A DNA stretch of 64,000 nt from Rhodobacteraceae bacterium LNNU 3342 (lineage in GTDB: Bacteria; Pseudomonadota; Alphaproteobacteria; Rhodobacterales; Rhodobacteraceae), in contig VUAW01000015.1 of NCBI GenBank assembly GCA_008711135.1, positions 1 to 64,000 on the forward strand, read 5' to 3'. Position 1 is the stretch's first letter. Every line of letters starts with the position of its first letter. Below, piece after piece: positions 63,750 to 64,000 of the stretch. Both the position numbers and the translations under genes were made by a program. The notes beneath the pieces were generated by a model. It had not been told where the DNA came from. It made no database searches and saw only the letters and a list, made by a program, of their open reading frames with translations.

Positions 63750-64000
63750 AGAAAGCTCCTTCCCGGGGGACGGGCGGGAATGCCCAGATGCGCCGCGACC
63801 GAAGCCCCGACATCGGCAAAGGCCACATGCCCGATGCCCCCTGCCCCCCGGCCGTGCGCCAAAACCGGAACGCGTTCCCGGGTGTGATCGGTTCCGCGCC
63901 ACGTGGGGTCGTTGCCATGATCGGCGGTCAGGATCAACAGATCATCGGGCCGCAGCCGGGGCAGCAGCGCCCCGATCCACCCGTCAAAGCGTTCCAGCGT
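63746..64000 (-). CDS. deoB: Phosphopentomutase, C-terminal part (cut by window end)
   Basis: The last 84 residues of a minus-strand gene continuing beyond the window. The sequence [21 protein letters not shown] and VPVLAHGRG carries the metal-binding ADHGNDP and TDHTRE motifs of phosphopentomutase in the alkaline-phosphatase superfamily. It interconverts ribose 1- and 5-phosphate, linking nucleoside breakdown to central metabolism. It is the first seen gene of the deoB-add-upp unit. Confidence 0.92.
   Translation of the reverse strand, partial: TLERFDGWIGALLPRLRPDDLLILTADHGNDPTWRGTDHTRERVPVLAHGRGAGGIGHVAFADVGASVAAHLGIPARPPGRSFL

Overview
This is a GC-rich chromosomal window from an alphaproteobacterium, most probably a member of the Rhodobacterales (Rhodobacteraceae). 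The lineage signs are a GapR-family nucleoid protein, a dcw cell-wall cluster starting with mraZ, a DUF1127 gene followed by an array of anti-Shine-Dalgarno (CcsR-type) hairpin RNAs, and the general gene content. Species cannot be told from the sequence alone. All functions are inferred from recognised motifs and gene context; no database search was run.

Left accessory block (1-16.7 kb). A RuBisCO-like protein and a DUF1537 sugar-acid kinase run on the plus strand. A GntR/FCD repressor and a long minus-strand set follow: a four-gene sugar ABC importer, an oxidoisomerase-type dehydrogenase, a Gfo/Idh/MocA dehydrogenase, a large lactonase-like protein, and a second sugar ABC importer whose ATPase is fused to one permease. 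This gene set matches the oxidative D-apiose/D-apionate route (dehydrogenase, lactonase, oxidoisomerase, kinase, RuBisCO-like enzyme). The same near-palindrome, TGGTAT(A/G)AT(G/A)AG..., lies at the presumed promoters of all three transcription units and is the likely operator of the GntR protein. The block ends beside the 3' end of a tRNA-Thr gene.

Middle (17-41.4 kb). Mostly housekeeping genes: an orphan Fe(III)-type ABC permease, conserved small proteins, gapR, a degenerate FadJ-like protein, and the dcw genes murD-mraY-murF-murE-ftsI-ftsL-rsmH-mraZ (minus strand), preceded by a leader with its own intrinsic terminator, as in the UpsM sRNA of Rhodobacter sphaeroides. Then come mrp/apbC, the DUF1127 gene with a tandem array of twelve hairpins whose loops carry CTCCTCC, uvrD and pyc.

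Right (41.4-64 kb). tRNA-Gly(GCC), an acyl-CoA synthetase, an MsbA-like exporter, an alanine/sodium symporter, tRNA-Gly(TCC), a periplasmic 5'-nucleotidase, a DUF952 gene with pyrD, a MATE exporter, two hot-dog thioesterases, and two paralogous MerR regulators leading a beta-oxidation operon (acyl-CoA dehydrogenase, GST, thiolase, FadB). After a DMT permease and two envelope proteins comes a nucleoside/base salvage operon (deoB-add-upp) cut by the window end.

The most interesting items are the expanded CcsR-like array and the self-contained apiose locus with its shared operator.
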